DNA from: Cycas panzhihuaensis
Taxonomy: Eukaryota > Cycadophyta
Direction: 5' to 3'
DNA length: 64,000 bases
Assembly (NCBI GenBank): GCA_023213395.1
Contig: CM041465.1
Location: forward strand, 225,563,741-225,627,740
A program made the translations under genes and the position numbers. The notes under the pieces are model-generated. The model did no database searches, was not told the origin of the DNA, and was given only the letters and a program-made list of their open reading frames with translations. Positions 11,250-23,064 of this stretch are shown here, in pieces. How positions within the stretch are numbered: the first letter of the stretch is position 1; the number at the start of each line of letters is the position of its first letter.

Positions 11250-12080
11250 AAATGACATAAAAAATGCTTATTTCAAGCATAATTAAACTATCTTGGAGTA
11301 ATAACTTTATGGCTTAGAAAAAAAAAGTCAAATACCTTTTGATCATAAATGAGTTTTGGGACTATGTATCAAGTGACATACCTAAACCTCCTCTGACACT
11401 TGACCCAACCAATCCAAATAACATGTTCCTTCTAGACCCTGTTGTCCTTGCTTCTTTTAGAGTCAAAGATAATTTTGCTCTATCCTTCTTATACTTAGTT
11501 GTAGAAGATAATGTAGACCAAAACATTAAAACAATAGATACATCTCATGAGGCATGTGGCATCATATGTTCACTTTATGAGTAGAAAGATGATTGAAGAG
11601 CAATCATGCTAAAAACACGCTTATATTCCATATCTTCTGCTGGTTCTATTCCTTTATAAATAACTAAAGTTAAAGCCGTTAGGAACTAACTTATCACTCT
11701 TGGAGCTCCTCCTTCCCAAATGACCTTGTTTTCAGTGTTGTCAATGTCCTTCTTGCCATATACAATAACTTCATATCTTGTTTTTTAAATGACTTTCCTA
11801 CCATATATTTTAATATGTTGGAAGGACTATTACTAAAAGAAGAAGGTATCCTAAACTAACAAGGAATGATATTTTCTCCTAACACTGTTCCTACATTTGT
11901 AACTAGACATAGAGGGAGGAAACAACCTATTTAGCAACCTCTTACCCAATAATTTGGTTCTTTAAATTTAAATCAACTATCACTGTAGATCGAAACTTAG
12001 TAGAGAAAATAGAATATTGCTTGCCTCTACTATGGAAAACTTGGGCATGCTATCATTAATTGTAAAAGGAGGCAATTCAA
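11250..12080 (+). pseudogene. C1 gag with CCHC zinc knuckle
   Basis: Copia-type gag (capsid and nucleocapsid). The reading opens near 11282 with IKLSWSNNFMA then a TAG at the Trp of the usual MAWK motif, followed by KKKVKYLLI, EFWDYVSSDIPKP and a long clean stretch to a stop at 11582. It continues, broken by stops, with LITLGAPPS and a LPYT block typical of the copia gag region. The zinc knuckle at 12022-12063 reads CLYYGKLGHAIINC; position 4 should be Cys, so TGY has become TAT. Order and motifs are typical of copia gag. The frame carries several nonsense changes, many at Trp or Gln codons. Confidence 0.75.
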
Positions 12081-12249
12081 TTTGTAGCTTTTATAAGCAA
12101 ACTTTTGACAACAAAGAAGTAAGAATTAATGTCTGACCCAACATCACAATAATAGATATAGTCAATAAAACATGCAACAATAGAACCAAAATCAACCAAG
12201 GAATCAAAATTAGGGTCACAATAGAAATTTATAGTAAGGAGGCAATGTG

Positions 12250-12913
12250 GCCAATACTCATATAGATACTCAGAACCTATTCTATGCTACTCTTGCTTTT
12301 GATCATTCAAACAACTCCTCGTTGATAGATTTTGGTGCTACTCGTCATATGACATGTACTAAAGAACTTTTAAAAGATAACAAACCTATTTAAGCACAAA
12401 TAATAGCGTTTGGTGATGATGTTACCTATGATGTGGTTAAGATTAAGAAAGCTCTTATAGCGTTGAATAATTCAAACATAGGTCCCCATATCAACAATGT
12501 CCTATATGTACCTGGTATGAAATAGAACCTACTTTTTATTAGCTAAATTGATAAGTAAACCTTTGATTTACTCTTCAACCAGGGAACTTATACTATTTTA
12601 GATCACTTAATTGGATAAGTAATGGTTATAAGACATCATAATAATGGTTTATACAAGCTTGATAATATTCCACCTTTTTCTGCATAGAATCAAAATCTAA
12701 GTACAACTGTGCATTCTATTTTAATAGATAAAGGAAAGTAAATTATTATAGAAGACCCAACTATTAACATTCACATGCAAGCTAAATCTTCACATACTAA
12801 GGAGTAACCTATTCACAAGTATGCCAAGGATTAGTTATGGTATCAATGCCTTAGTAATCTAAATATATAAGGTCTCAACCTCATGTTTAGACTTCAAATA
12901 GTACATGGGCTAT
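12250..12913 (+). pseudogene. C1 protease and start of integrase
   Basis: The protease active site at 12328-12336 reads D-F-G within LIDFGATRHMTCTKE; copia elements have LDSGATRHMT, so TCT has become TTT. The reading continues with GPHINNVLYVPGMK, a standard copia block, and then through the pre-integrase domain with LWYQCLSNLNI and FRLQIVHG. The last codons before 12913 are interrupted by element G1, and the reading resumes at 28138 with LPKIK. The target duplication GCTAC is seen as GCTAT (12909-12913) and ACTAC (28133-28137). Confidence 0.8.
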
Positions 12914-13403
12914 TGTGTGCTTCTACTTACTACATACTAATATACAAACATCAATAAGTAGGCATAAAATAGTTATAATATCAATAAACTCTATCATACA
13001 CTTACTCCAAAATGTATATCAGTTCATCGATGGAGAAAAAAATTATAATTATTCTATTAATGATAGGTTGCGTCTAGTTCTCTCACAACCAGATGCCAAC
13101 CTGGAGTAATACATAGAGTCTTTTACAGACACAATATACAAGTATTTTATAATACACAGGCACGTGGCACTCTGTGATCAATAACTACCCACACATATGT
13201 ACACTTATTTCTAATTTTTTTTTGTATTTATTCCTTTTCCACATCTTAGAAGTAACCGTAATTCTATGGTTGGTTGTAACCATCCCTAACCAAAATACTG
13301 ACTTCCAGTTACTGACTGCTTCCTAATGTGATTACTTCCTTTTTCATTGTAATTACCTGTTTGTAACTAACTTCTGTCGACCACTATAATTTTTTAGCAC
13401 ACA
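12914..13403 (-). repeat. G1 3' LTR
   Basis: Matches 27643-28132 over the full 490 bp, running from TGTGTGCTTCTAC to AGCACACA. It contains GGTTGTAACC-like palindromes that recur in the G1/G2 arrays. Confidence 0.92.
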
Positions 13404-13411
13404 TCTCCCCC
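13404..13411 (-). other. G1 polypurine tract
   Basis: Minus strand GGGGGAGA directly upstream of the 3' LTR, the expected primer site for plus-strand DNA synthesis. Confidence 0.75.
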
Positions 13412-13659
13412 ATTACTATTCTTACGAGTGCCCTCACTTGTAAATACCATTTTTTTTTTTAATTTTATAATTTACTCCTTCCCTTCTATTTTTTTCTTTT
13501 TTCTAACCCCCATGCTCTTCCCTGATCTTTGCCATAGCTTGATAGAATTTTTGAAAGTCTGGTTGGTATATCGTATAGGGTGGATTAATCCCCTACTTTT
13601 TATAATGGTCATAAAGGATCCTAATATCACACAACACCTGCAGTTAGGCCATTGCCGAT

Positions 13660-15290
13660 TTCTCTCTTGAATGTAACTACTCAATTTCTTCCTCCAATTT
13701 GTTGTTTCTTGTCTCCACCAAGGCTAAGTCTCTTTGCAAGGAAGAAATCATTGACAAAAAATGATTTGCATTTTTGACATCCTCTCGTGTCTGCAGAATC
13801 CATCTACCCAATTTATATATTACCTTTTCTAGTCCATGTGGGACTTGTTCAACGAACATTGCTTCAAAAACCCTTACCAAATGTTCCACCTTGAATGTAT
13901 CTCGACCTAATGCATGTTAAATTTAATTAGAAACTCTAGTTTTACTTTACAGGTTACTACTTTTTGAATCCACTACAAATTTAGGGATGGCCATTTATTA
14001 CGATCTTCTAATTCACACACCAACTATCAAATTACCTTAGCTAGGAATAAAATTTTCTAATGTGCCATGTTATTTGGTTGGCACTCCATTGGATCAATTC
14101 CTTCTTTTACGAATTCTTCTCCACTAAAATTAAAATCTACCTCAAATAGTTGATTCTTTGATTTTCTACCATAAGTTCCCTTCTCTTCCTCCTTTCCTCT
14201 TTTGTATTTGTGGGTTTATCTAATTGTTGAGCTGGTTAGAGTTTCTCCTTTAGGATTTCTTGCTTGATTATTGCTCCAATGTCTTTTGCCTTTTGTTTAT
14301 CTCTTTTTGTTTCCTTTCTTTTATTTTTCTCCCTCATTTCAATTTCTTTAGCAATGTCCTTTTGTTTTTGTTGTGCTCCCTCTTCAGCTGGTGAGGTCAC
14401 CTCTTCTCGTTGCCCTTCATATTGATTCACCTCCTATAGTGATAGCTAGGGGTTGTTTATCTAACTTTTTTACAGAAATAATTCTTTCACCTTTTCTTGA
14501 GTTTGGCTCCTCTAGGCCTTTCTTTGTTATCTAAAATAGTTTATCTAGACTGCTAGGACTAATTATCCCTATTATGCTTGAGGTAGATTTAATTCTAGAC
14601 AATGTGAGTATAATATTCCTTGGAGTAAGGTTTGGTAGTAAAATACTATGGATTGCACACTAGCCTTAATACTATTTAATTTTTCTGATAGCTTACCTAA
14701 CAAAAATGAAGCATAATTAAACTTATCTCCCTGTGCCACTCTTAGAAGCATCGATCTCATCTATGTAGGCACATACAAGTTCTTTTGGATCAAAATAACT
14801 TGAGTGAAGAGGAAATGAGCCACCTAACACTTGTGTCATCTGCAATCCCTATAATTCATATTCCAGATGTGGAGATATTGATACTTGAGTGCTTAGTTAT
14901 TTTACTGCCTGTTCTTAAGAAATTCTTTTATCCTTGGGTACCTCTTCACCTGAATTAGGTAAACCCAACATCTATGCAATGGCATTTGTTGAGACATCCA
15001 ATAAATTGGGATGGCATATTATCAAACTAATCATAGATGACAAAAAATCATGTGCTACCGAAAATAATCCTATTGGCACATACTTGGAAAATCTTGCCTT
15101 TACTATTTTTTTTTTACCATCGCTATCTGGCATATTGGTCCATTCATTTTTTATTTGGTCATCGTCTGTCTCTTGAAAATTTATGTGAATATCCAGGGTG
15201 TTCTTCATGTATGATTTTTTCTATTACTTTCCAACTCCTCTATTCTTCGACTTATATTCTTGTTTCAATTCTTACTCTCTTGTGTTCTAT
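13660..15290 (-). pseudogene. Extra ORF after pol in G1, conserved with G2, function unknown
   Basis: A long degenerate coding region between the tandem array and the 3' LTR. In reading order: IHINFQETDDDQIKNEWTNM, then FSKYVPIGLF (15208 to about 15000), DVSTNAIA, then LGLPNSGEVPKDKRIS, then FDPKELVCAYIDEI; an open piece at 14760-14572 (LRVAQGDKFNYASFLLGKLS); a Lys/Glu-rich stretch at 14430-14236; and a C-terminal piece at 13889-13677 with MEHLVRVFEAMF and VETRNNKLEEEIE. The same blocks occur in the same order in G2 at 43777-45560. I see no signal peptide or membrane segment. The middle is highly charged and the end looks coiled-coil. I do not recognise the family. Confidence 0.65.
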
Positions 15291-15639
15291 CTAGTATGCA
15301 AAACCATCATCATTCCAACTATGGGTTGTAATAACTAAGTTATAACCAAATCATCTCGTGATTACAATTTATTGTGTATGTTGGCCACTTGTCGTTGCCT
15401 CCACTACTCTTGATACCATTTGTTATTATTATCATTACTCTCAAATTGTTTCGATTTGCATGCAATCTTGCTGATGTGATTATTGATGGCTTCCACCACA
15501 TTGGTTGGCATTAGTATTAAATACTTTTCTTTTTTAATTTTATCAATCATAACTCACTGTGATTCGTATAGGCCATTTATTCCTAACATGGTGATTTACA
15601 TTCACTTTTCGTTCTTGGTTGTTATGTTACTTTGGGTTG

Positions 15640-16270
15640 CCATCCACTTTCTTCTTAAGTTATACCCTTCCCATATACTTAGTTGCAACTCTTGCATCCC
15701 TAGTTGTAGCTACTTTCCTAATTTAACTGTAACTTCTGCGTCTCTGATTATGGCCACTTATCATTTCTAGGTGTAACCTACTATGTCCTAGGTTGCAAAC
15801 ATTTCCAAACTTTAGGTATATCCTTTTGTGACCCTAGTTATAACTACTTTATGAACTTGATTGTAATATTTTGCATTTCATATTATAATTTCTTTGCAAA
15901 CCTACATGCTTTATGCCTAGTTATAACTCTATGTGACTCTGTTTGCAACTGCTTCATGATTTTAGTTATAACCTTTTGCATCATACATTGTAATTGTTTT
16001 TCAAACTTGGTTGTAACATTCTACGTCCCGGGTTATAATCATTTTACGAATTTGGTTGCAACCTTCTACACCTCGAGTTACAACGACTTCATGAACTTGG
16101 TTTCAACCTTCTACATTTTGAGTTATAACTGCTATATGAACCTAGTTGCACCTTATGCGTTTTAGGTTGTAACCACTTCATAAACCTAATTGCAACATTT
16201 TACGTCCTAGGTTCTAACTGCTTTATGAAATTGGTTGTAATTTTCTGCATCTCGGGGTGCAATAATAGCC
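15640..16270 (-). repeat. Degenerate tandem array in G1
   Basis: Repeated units containing GTTGCAACC or GTTATAACT-type palindromes, about 45 bp per double unit, for example near 16020-16110 where GGTTGCAACC and GAGTTACAAC alternate. It lies between integrase and the extra ORF, as does the 42690-43290 array in G2. The apparent plus-strand reading frame through it is a by-product of the repeat. Confidence 0.8.
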
Positions 16271-16338
16271 TCATCTTAAAGTCTTTATATTTGAAATGAT
16301 TGAGGAATATCTGCTCCTATGGTTCTCCCCTCCCCTCC

Positions 16339-16341
<3 letters not shown>

Positions 16342-16377
<36 letters not shown>
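16342..16377 (-). repeat. (CT)n microsatellite coding an Arg-Glu tail on G1 integrase
   Basis: About 17 CT units. Read on the minus strand in the integrase frame, after WLKRYMV, it encodes repeated Arg-Glu and then a Gly-Glu-Arg-rich end. G2 has an A tract at the same place. Confidence 0.7.
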
Positions 16378-16379
<2 letters not shown>

Positions 16380-17560
16380 CATGTATCGTTTCAGCCAACT
16401 TCCATTGACTACTTTTTTAAATAACATTCCATCAAGTTGTTTGAGTTATACTACTCTATTAGGCCTAATACAATTTACCTTATATGGACCAAGTTATTGC
16501 AACATTAATATTTTAAATCTTTATCCAAAATTTTCTATCATATAAAAGTACAAGATCCACCTCTTGAAACTAAAGTACTTTGAGATGCTGATCATGCCAT
16601 GCTTTGCATCTTCGTTTCTCTACTTTCAATTCTTATAAAGCCCTAACTCTTTTTTCATCCATTTTTATTAATTTGATCAGTTGTTGTTCCCTTGAATCTT
16701 CCTTTACTAGCCTCAACTATAAGGCTACCCTTAAGCTTTCTATTTGGAATTTAAGAGGAAGTATTGCTTCTAGCCCATAGACTAATTGAAACGATGTTTG
16801 TTTATGTGATTTTTTTACTATTGTTCTGTTTGCCCATAACACCAAATAGAGCCATTCTATCTAATCCATTCTCCCTTTATTATAGATTTTAGATAATGCT
16901 AATTTTAAAATTTTATTCATGCTCTCCACTTATCCATTTACTTGAGGATAATATAGAGAAGATTTAGAATGTTGAATCATAAATTCCTTAGTAAGATAAT
17001 TAATTATCTCATTCAAAAAACAACTTCCTTGATCATAAATAATTTCTAAGAGACTACCAAATCAAATGATGGTCATTTCATATAAAAATTAAGATATACT
17101 TTGAGCATCATACGTTCTCATTGGTTTCACTTTTGTCTATTTGATCAAGAAATTCATAGCCACCAAAATATATCTTACATTTGTCCATCTAGTTGGTAGA
17201 TCAATGGGTTCATTAAAATCTAATCCAGTCCCTATTTTTAAAATGGTGTATGGGCTAGAATGGGATGGAAAGGTATCAAATAATTCTTTGTTGGTTTCCT
17301 AACTCATTGGCATGCATCATAACTATAAATCCATTTTTCTATATCCTAGAATAATATAGGCCACTAAAGTTCATCTAATAAATTTTTTTAAGTTGTGGGT
17401 TCAACACCTTGATGTTTTGTTGCAACGCCTTCATGGGCTTCTCTGATGACAACTTCTACCTTGTGTTCTATTATACATCACCTCAACACCTAGTTTGGTC
17501 CTAATTTGTATAGCATCCTTTGAATCAATTGAAAAGGAAAAAAAAAATGAGTAAAACTTT
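16378..17560 (-). pseudogene. G1 integrase
   Basis: Minus-strand reading shows the catalytic core with PTRWTNVRYILVAMNFLIK (about 17205-17145), in which the first catalytic Asp is Asn; the equivalent G2 block retains Asp. Downstream come SFQLVYGLEAILPL near 16740-16800 and the C-terminal block LKQLDGMLFKKVVNGSWLKR near 16400-16450. The N-terminal zinc region is heavily worn. The frame then runs directly into the CT microsatellite. Integrase position after RNase H and the LVYGLEA block confirm Ty3/gypsy. Many stops and shifts. Confidence 0.75.
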
Positions 17561-17639
17561 GACATTCTACTTATTCCATACTTAATGGTATTTGCCCTAT
17601 AGACAAATACTGCGTAATATATTTGTACTATTTAGGTAC

Positions 17640-18250
17640 TACTTTAATATAAAATAATTCTATATTTAAAAAATCATCCTAGATTCCCATGGATGGTTCT
17701 CCTTCTACGTCCCTTAATAACATGTTTAGAATTACATGCTTATCTCCTCTTTTCACCATAATTTTGAAGTTGAATTCTTGAAACAACATCAACCATTAGC
17801 TGATTCTTCCCTGTAAAATGGGTTTATTAACCAAGTACTATAAGGCCTAGTGGTCTACAAAAAAAAAAAAGGATTAACTAGTAAATAATGCCTAAATTTT
17901 TAAAGGGCGTAGGCCATACCCAAGCCTTCTCGTTTAGTCACCTTATTATTTAATCATCAAATAATTTCATTCTATTTTTGTTAACTTGTGACTTACAAAA
18001 TATATCAATAGATCTACTTTATTGTCTTCTGGTTATATTAATACACATCCAATAATAAGTAAAGAGGCATCTATATGTATATAGAATAGTTTGTCCCAAT
18101 TAAGAAATCATAGTATTGGTTCCTGACCGATCTTCTTCTTTAGAAGTTCAAATGCAAGTTGTTGTTGTAATTTCCATTGCCACCTAGCTTTCTTTGTCAG
18201 CAAGGCTTCAAAGGGATTAGTTATCTAAGCATAATTTTTTATAAACTTCT
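17640..18250 (-). pseudogene. G1 RNase H domain
   Basis: Degenerate RNase H between RT and integrase. The clearest part is the C-terminal segment VDHxALQYLVNKPILQGRIS then WLMLFQEFNFKIMVKRG near 17880-17750, which matches G2 almost word for word (HHVLQYLINKPII then WLMLFQEFNFKIIVKK). The N-terminal catalytic portion is only faintly visible. Role and placement are as for G2. Confidence 0.65.
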
Positions 18251-18420
18251 AATAGTATTCTGTCATTCCTAAGAATCCTTTGACCTATTTTTGTGTTTTA
18301 GGTATATGGAAGATTAAGATTATAGCTACTTTGTTAAGATCCACAAACAATCCATTTTGTGACACCACATGACCCAATAAGGTCCTAAAGGGAACTATGA
18401 ATGTACATTTTATAGGATTC
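18250..18420 (-). pseudogene. G1 RT, C-terminal part
   Basis: The reading resumes after N1 with PIKCTFIVPFRTLLGHVVSQ and GLFVDLNKVAII, then FLGMTEYYxKFIKNYA near 18250. It joins in frame to the upstream RT at 23452 when N1 and one target copy (GATTC) are removed: the Asn before PIKCTF is encoded across the join. G2 has the nearly identical PVKCTFIVPFRTLLGHVVTK. Confidence 0.8.
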
Positions 18421-18802
18421 TATTAAACTTTAACATGGAAAACATTAATCATCCATAATAATAATATCAATGACCAAAGATTAACTCAACATAATTAAAA
18501 TACATTGACATACCAAAGCACCACAGACTCAACATAAGCCTTGATGATTACTTAATGACATATACTACCTCAACCACCTTTATATACAAAATAGGTGGGA
18601 GGACATACAAGACAAGTAATGCATGTGGGACAAATACATTTATTCTAACCAATGACATTAGACCAACTAACTTGACCAATAAGCTTCTATCTTCTCACAC
18701 AATATTATAATGACTCTTGGATTCTAAGACTTAGGACTATGATTATTAATCGTAGAACATACTTTACTTAACCATATACACATTAAACATTATACTCTAA
18801 CA
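18421..18802 (-). repeat. N1 3' LTR
   Basis: Begins TATTAAAC (TG changed to TA) and ends CTCTAACA. Paired with 23065-23446. Confidence 0.93.
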
Positions 18803-18811
18803 CCTCCCCTT
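18803..18811 (-). other. N1 polypurine tract
   Basis: Minus strand AAGGGGAGG directly adjoining the 3' LTR. Confidence 0.85.
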
Positions 18812-20430
18812 AATGCTTAATGTTAAGACTACAAAAAGTGACTAAATACTAAAGACTAGCATAATACTTAATAATGGACTTAGGACATTAAACATGACCT
18901 CCAATGGACTATAATTTGATCAACATATACTTTGATTTCTTTGAATTTATAACGTCTTGATCTTAGAAAGATTTTGAACACAATGTCTTAGACTTGGTCT
19001 TGGTCTTTAATCCTGCAATATCACCTTTGGAGTAGTCCTTTAGAGTGACGATTCTTGAACTTTGTATTTTTTGTCTTCATGTGCAATTGGGAACCCTTTA
19101 TTATACAAGATGTGTAGTAGATCAAGCTTAAGCTGACTTGTGCTTGGTGAGGACCTGTCAAGTGTTTCTGCATGTATTTATTAAAGGTGTCTTCAAGGTA
19201 TACATCAAATATGTCTTCTATCAGAATTCTAATTACTACCTATTTGCTTCCACTTTCTTCAACATGTGAGTGATCAAATAAATAAATGTCAGTAATTGAA
19301 GATAAGTTGACAATTTCATCAATATCCATATATGACGATAAGTCATCAAGTAGTGAGACAACATCACTTAAAGTGTGAACATTGTATAGACCATCATTAT
19401 GAGTATCATCATTATCGTCATCAATGTTTTATAAGTCAACATCATTTAAGACATAAGCATGAATATCTTCATCTTGTATATGTTTCTCTTCAATAAGATC
19501 TTCATTGATTTGTGAGCAATTTTAGTGCAACTAATATCTAAATCATAAATGAGCTTAACAAGATCATCAAATGAACAAACAAACTCTACTTCATCATCTT
19601 TGATAAGACCATCCTCCCCTGAAGCAATGAATTCATCGAGTTGAGTTTTAATTGCTTCATTATAGTTACTCGTAGACTGTTTAGTTATATGTGTGGGACT
19701 AACAAGATGTCATGTTTTCTCCATATCACCCAAGAAATTCCTTGAACCAAGTATAATCAATATTTCCATGATAACTACATGCACATACTTTCCAATTATG
19801 GTTATACAGAGATGGAGCATTACTTTGATATGATTGAACTTTATGATCAAGTAGCCTATCCAAAATATACTATGATCTTGATAACCAAGATTTTGATCAT
19901 ATAGTGTATTTCCTATGATCCTTCCTTCCTTGAAAGAGCCTTTTAGAGTTGTTATAGGATACATTGCCATTATTTGGATTCTTTCAAAGATGAAGATAGA
20001 AGCTGTGACTGAATTGAGTGCAATCATAGATAGTCTCCAATATGTGCATATTAATATATATCCCAACCTCATTTGAATCCTAGCTACAAATCTATCAATA
20101 CAAACTAGAATAATATTGCTTATACCTTCTGTCAGGGTGTTTGTCTCTCCATGAAGAAATACCTATAGAGGTTGAAGTTCAGGTTCTTCAACTTCCATTC
20201 TTCCATCAATCCCAAGTGTGAGGTTTCTTGTCATCTTAATGAGGCTTAGGTCATTTGATGAATTCAAATTTTCATCAGATTTTAGGCAAAGATTATCAGA
20301 ATCTTATTCATTTGCTTTAGGAATATCTATATGAGGATTGTCCTTACTAGAATCAAGGTAATTTTTGGCTTTCCTTTTCAGCTTCTTTCTTTAGTTCCTT
20401 GTCCTTCTGATACTCCTTTATACTTCTTTA
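18812..20430 (-). pseudogene. N1 internal reading of unknown function
   Basis: Downstream of the gag-like piece the minus strand has loosely connected open stretches, the longest 20072-19710 (120 codons), hydrophobic and without a recognisable domain, and an acidic stretch near 19660-19530 with EDGLIKDDEVEFVCSFDDLV. No RT, integrase or RNase H motif is visible. It may be the remains of a lineage-specific ORF or of captured sequence. It gives no basis for a function. Confidence 0.3.
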
Positions 20431-20432
20431 GG

Positions 20433-20760
20433 TCATTTTTCATGTACTTCTGCCAGTAGATTCCAGGCATCTTCTGCTAAGTCTGTATTTTGAAGAGTTT
20501 GGACAAGGAAATGATATGAAGTATGAAAGTTCTCCTTGTAAAACGCTACAACCATTGCATGAATGACTGCTCTATTTTTCTTTTTGAAAGTTACCTCCCA
20601 TTCTTTATTGATCAAAACTCTTCCAAGCACAATGTTCCATAAGCCTTTTATTCTGAAGACACATTCCATTTTAATTTTCCATATTCGAAAATTAATTCTA
20701 ATATATCTAGGTAGAGCTATGTTGGTGCCTCTTACCTAAAATTCCTTTTTCTCTGCTACA
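20433..20760 (-). pseudogene. N1 copia-like gag N-terminal segment
   Basis: The minus-strand reading opens upstream with INFRIWKIKM, then from 20669 runs open for 78 codons with KGLWNIVLGR, KKKNRAVIHAMVVAF and NTDLAEDAWNLLAEVHEK. This is the pattern of copia gag (NFxxWKxxM, then LWxIVxG, then tAxxaWxxLxxxxEK). It stops at 20433 and is followed by Lys-rich sequence. A zinc knuckle was not found. Presence of gag without pol fits a non-autonomous element. Confidence 0.5.
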
Positions 20761-21189
20761 AAGGTAATGATTTCACTTAGCTCCATACTGTATGATTAAG
20801 TATAAACGCATTACTCAACCATGTCAAACCAAGGATCTTTACTAAATAATTTGCCCTTTTATTAATCAATGGATTTTAGCATAGCTCTAGCCCAAAACTT
20901 GCTCTTGCTCGCCCATTAACCACATGCAAGAATATATAATCAGCTCATGTCACTATTGGGACACAACTTCATCTTCACATATATCCTATTAAGGGCAAAC
21001 ACTATATCCACTAACTTGGAAATATACCTTAATATAAAAATCACTTTATGCAATGAGGAATGTGTTATACCAAAGGCGATTTTAATCTTTGATAGAGATA
21101 AAGTTATTAAATATCAAATATTAATGATTTGATATATGAAGCTCTACATTAATATATCGAATGCAACTAAATAAATAGATGAATGGGTG

Positions 21190-22315
21190 AGCTTTGTATA
21201 AATATTTAGGGTAGTCCAGAAGTAAGAACTCCTAACTGTGTAGGTGAGGTAGAAGCAAATTCTTCATGGATGCATTCATGACTAATGGCGATTCTCCTAT
21301 ATATTGATCTCTGAAGTGCGCCTTCAACTTGCTCCTTATTAGTGTCACTGTTCAATGTGGAGAAGCATGAGTGTGGTGGGGTTGGTTGATTGAGGTTGCA
21401 GTAGTCGAAGCCGAACCAGACATTTATGGGAAGAAACATTTTGAAGTAATACTCTATTTTTTTAGACTATCAATTACCCTGTCATCAGTCCAATATTATG
21501 TGGAACCATGCGAGGGAATGCCCAGACAAATGCAGAATCTTCATGTGTCACCCTTAAGATTTTCAGCATCGACAGAACGCCAGGTTGACATCGTAGTACT
21601 TTAGCCCACTTAGGCCTCCTCTCGTTTGACCCTACACACTTCAGGCAAGGATGACATATACCTCAAATTATTGAGTGTCATAGGTTTATGGGTTCGTCTC
21701 CCACTATGGAGTCAGAATCAAACTTAGACAACCTTTCGTGGAGTAACAACAGAACCCAAGAATTTGACGTCTCCCACAGAGGTAAAAGATCCTACTCTGC
21801 TACATAGATCGTTATCGCCAACGTTCATTCGATGTCACCCAACAAACTGAGAATTGGTGTAGTAAGAGAAGACAACTGCCTTCAGTAGGTGTCCACTAAC
21901 CCTTAATCTGCCTGTGATCATTGAGTTCGATAGAATTTCATATGCTTATGATCCGAATATCTAGTGTTGTCGCCATGATTATACTTGGCAGAGTCTTCCA
22001 AGAGGAATGGGAGTTTTGGCAATTTCTCGGTGAGGTGCAGGGATGGAGTCTAGTTGTTTGCTCTCATTTGTTGATCAAATGATTAAGCAGAGAAGTGAAG
22101 GTCTTCTACAGGCGCATCGTGAAGCCATTGCAGTGCATAATTCCTAGTTCAAATCTTTGTTGCCTCAATACTTGGGCACACCTTATGTTGATGAAGATGT
22201 GGAACTTCACTTTCTTGACTCAAGACTTTAATCTAGTGGTCGACCTAACAAAGCCACCTTCCTCCCTTATGGAGATGGCGAACCTGCACAATACTAGTCT
22301 TAACAAGTAAATTTC
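21190..22315 (+). pseudogene. Antisense coding-like segment in N1, origin unknown
   Basis: This stretch is visibly richer in G+C than its flanks and is not like any part of the neighbouring elements. On the plus strand, opposite to N1, one frame is fairly open from about 21710 to 22310, with blocks such as TEVKDPTLLHRSLSPTFIRC, LPVIIEFDRISYAYDPNI, MESSCLLSFVDQMIKQRSEG and YLGTPYVDEDVELHFLDSRL, interrupted by a few TAG/TAA codons that could come from CAG/CAA. I do not recognise the protein. It could be a captured host exon or an old antisense element ORF. The 77-codon frames at 21206-21439 (minus) and 21371-21604 (plus) show nothing recognisable. Confidence 0.35.
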
Positions 22316-23052
22316 TTATTCAAACATGTAAGCAATATCTTCTTTCTTTCACAGCTCAGGCATCTCCTTCATGGCAAAACTTCTTAAGAATATCCAACTT
22401 TATTTTCACCTGTGCTTTGTTCATTCTCCATGGCACATAACCATATAACAGTAAATAGAGATAACCATCTCTTGTACATCATAAATAATCACGAAAAAAT
22501 ACAACTGTGAGACTTCTATTCTCTTGAGGACAGATTTTACAAATTATTTCCCTTCTTCTATGAGCAGACAATAATTTCTACACAACTATTTTCTCTTCTC
22601 TTTTGAGCAAATACTCAACTATCATTAGTCACAACCCTTGAAGAATCAATATTTCACCTAACACTACTGATTTAGAAAGCACTTTTATCACCAGTTCAAG
22701 GTTGATTTTTCATAACCCCTTTGAATTTCTAATACAAACCCTATTGGTAGAAATGTGGCCTTATCTCTCATATTCAAGACACTTTTAACAATAAATAATT
22801 TCTTCACATGTCACCTTTTCATGAAACCCCTATTGATAAAAAGTGGAGGAACAGAATTATCCAGGATAGACTCTGTCTTGAATTATTACTGACACACCTT
22901 TGAGCAGTAATGGAATTTGAACTTCTCCCCTATAACTCATTCTTCAACTTGGTATATGACTTAACAGTCTCCTCCTTCCTTACTAGAAGATTGACTGATT
23001 TGAACATAATAGCCTTAACTTGCAACCTGCAATTACACAAATATGGAAACCT
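22316..23052 (-). other. N1 leader, no recognisable gene
   Basis: Sequence between the antisense segment and the PBS. No open frame of note and no motif on either strand. Confidence 0.5.
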
Positions 23053-23064
23053 GCTCTGATACCA
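23053..23064 (-). other. N1 primer-binding site
   Basis: Minus strand TGGTATCAGAGC, a perfect initiator tRNA-Met PBS, directly adjacent to the 5' LTR. Confidence 0.93.

Noticed and set aside
15851-16165. A 104-codon plus-strand reading frame with repeated Asn/Phe/Thr-rich segments
   Set aside because: It is a by-product of the G1 tandem array; the element is read on the other strand and the frame has no independent support.
16300-16545. Plus-strand frame with a Ser-Leu run
   Set aside because: Created by the CT microsatellite; the integrase of G1 is encoded on the minus strand here.
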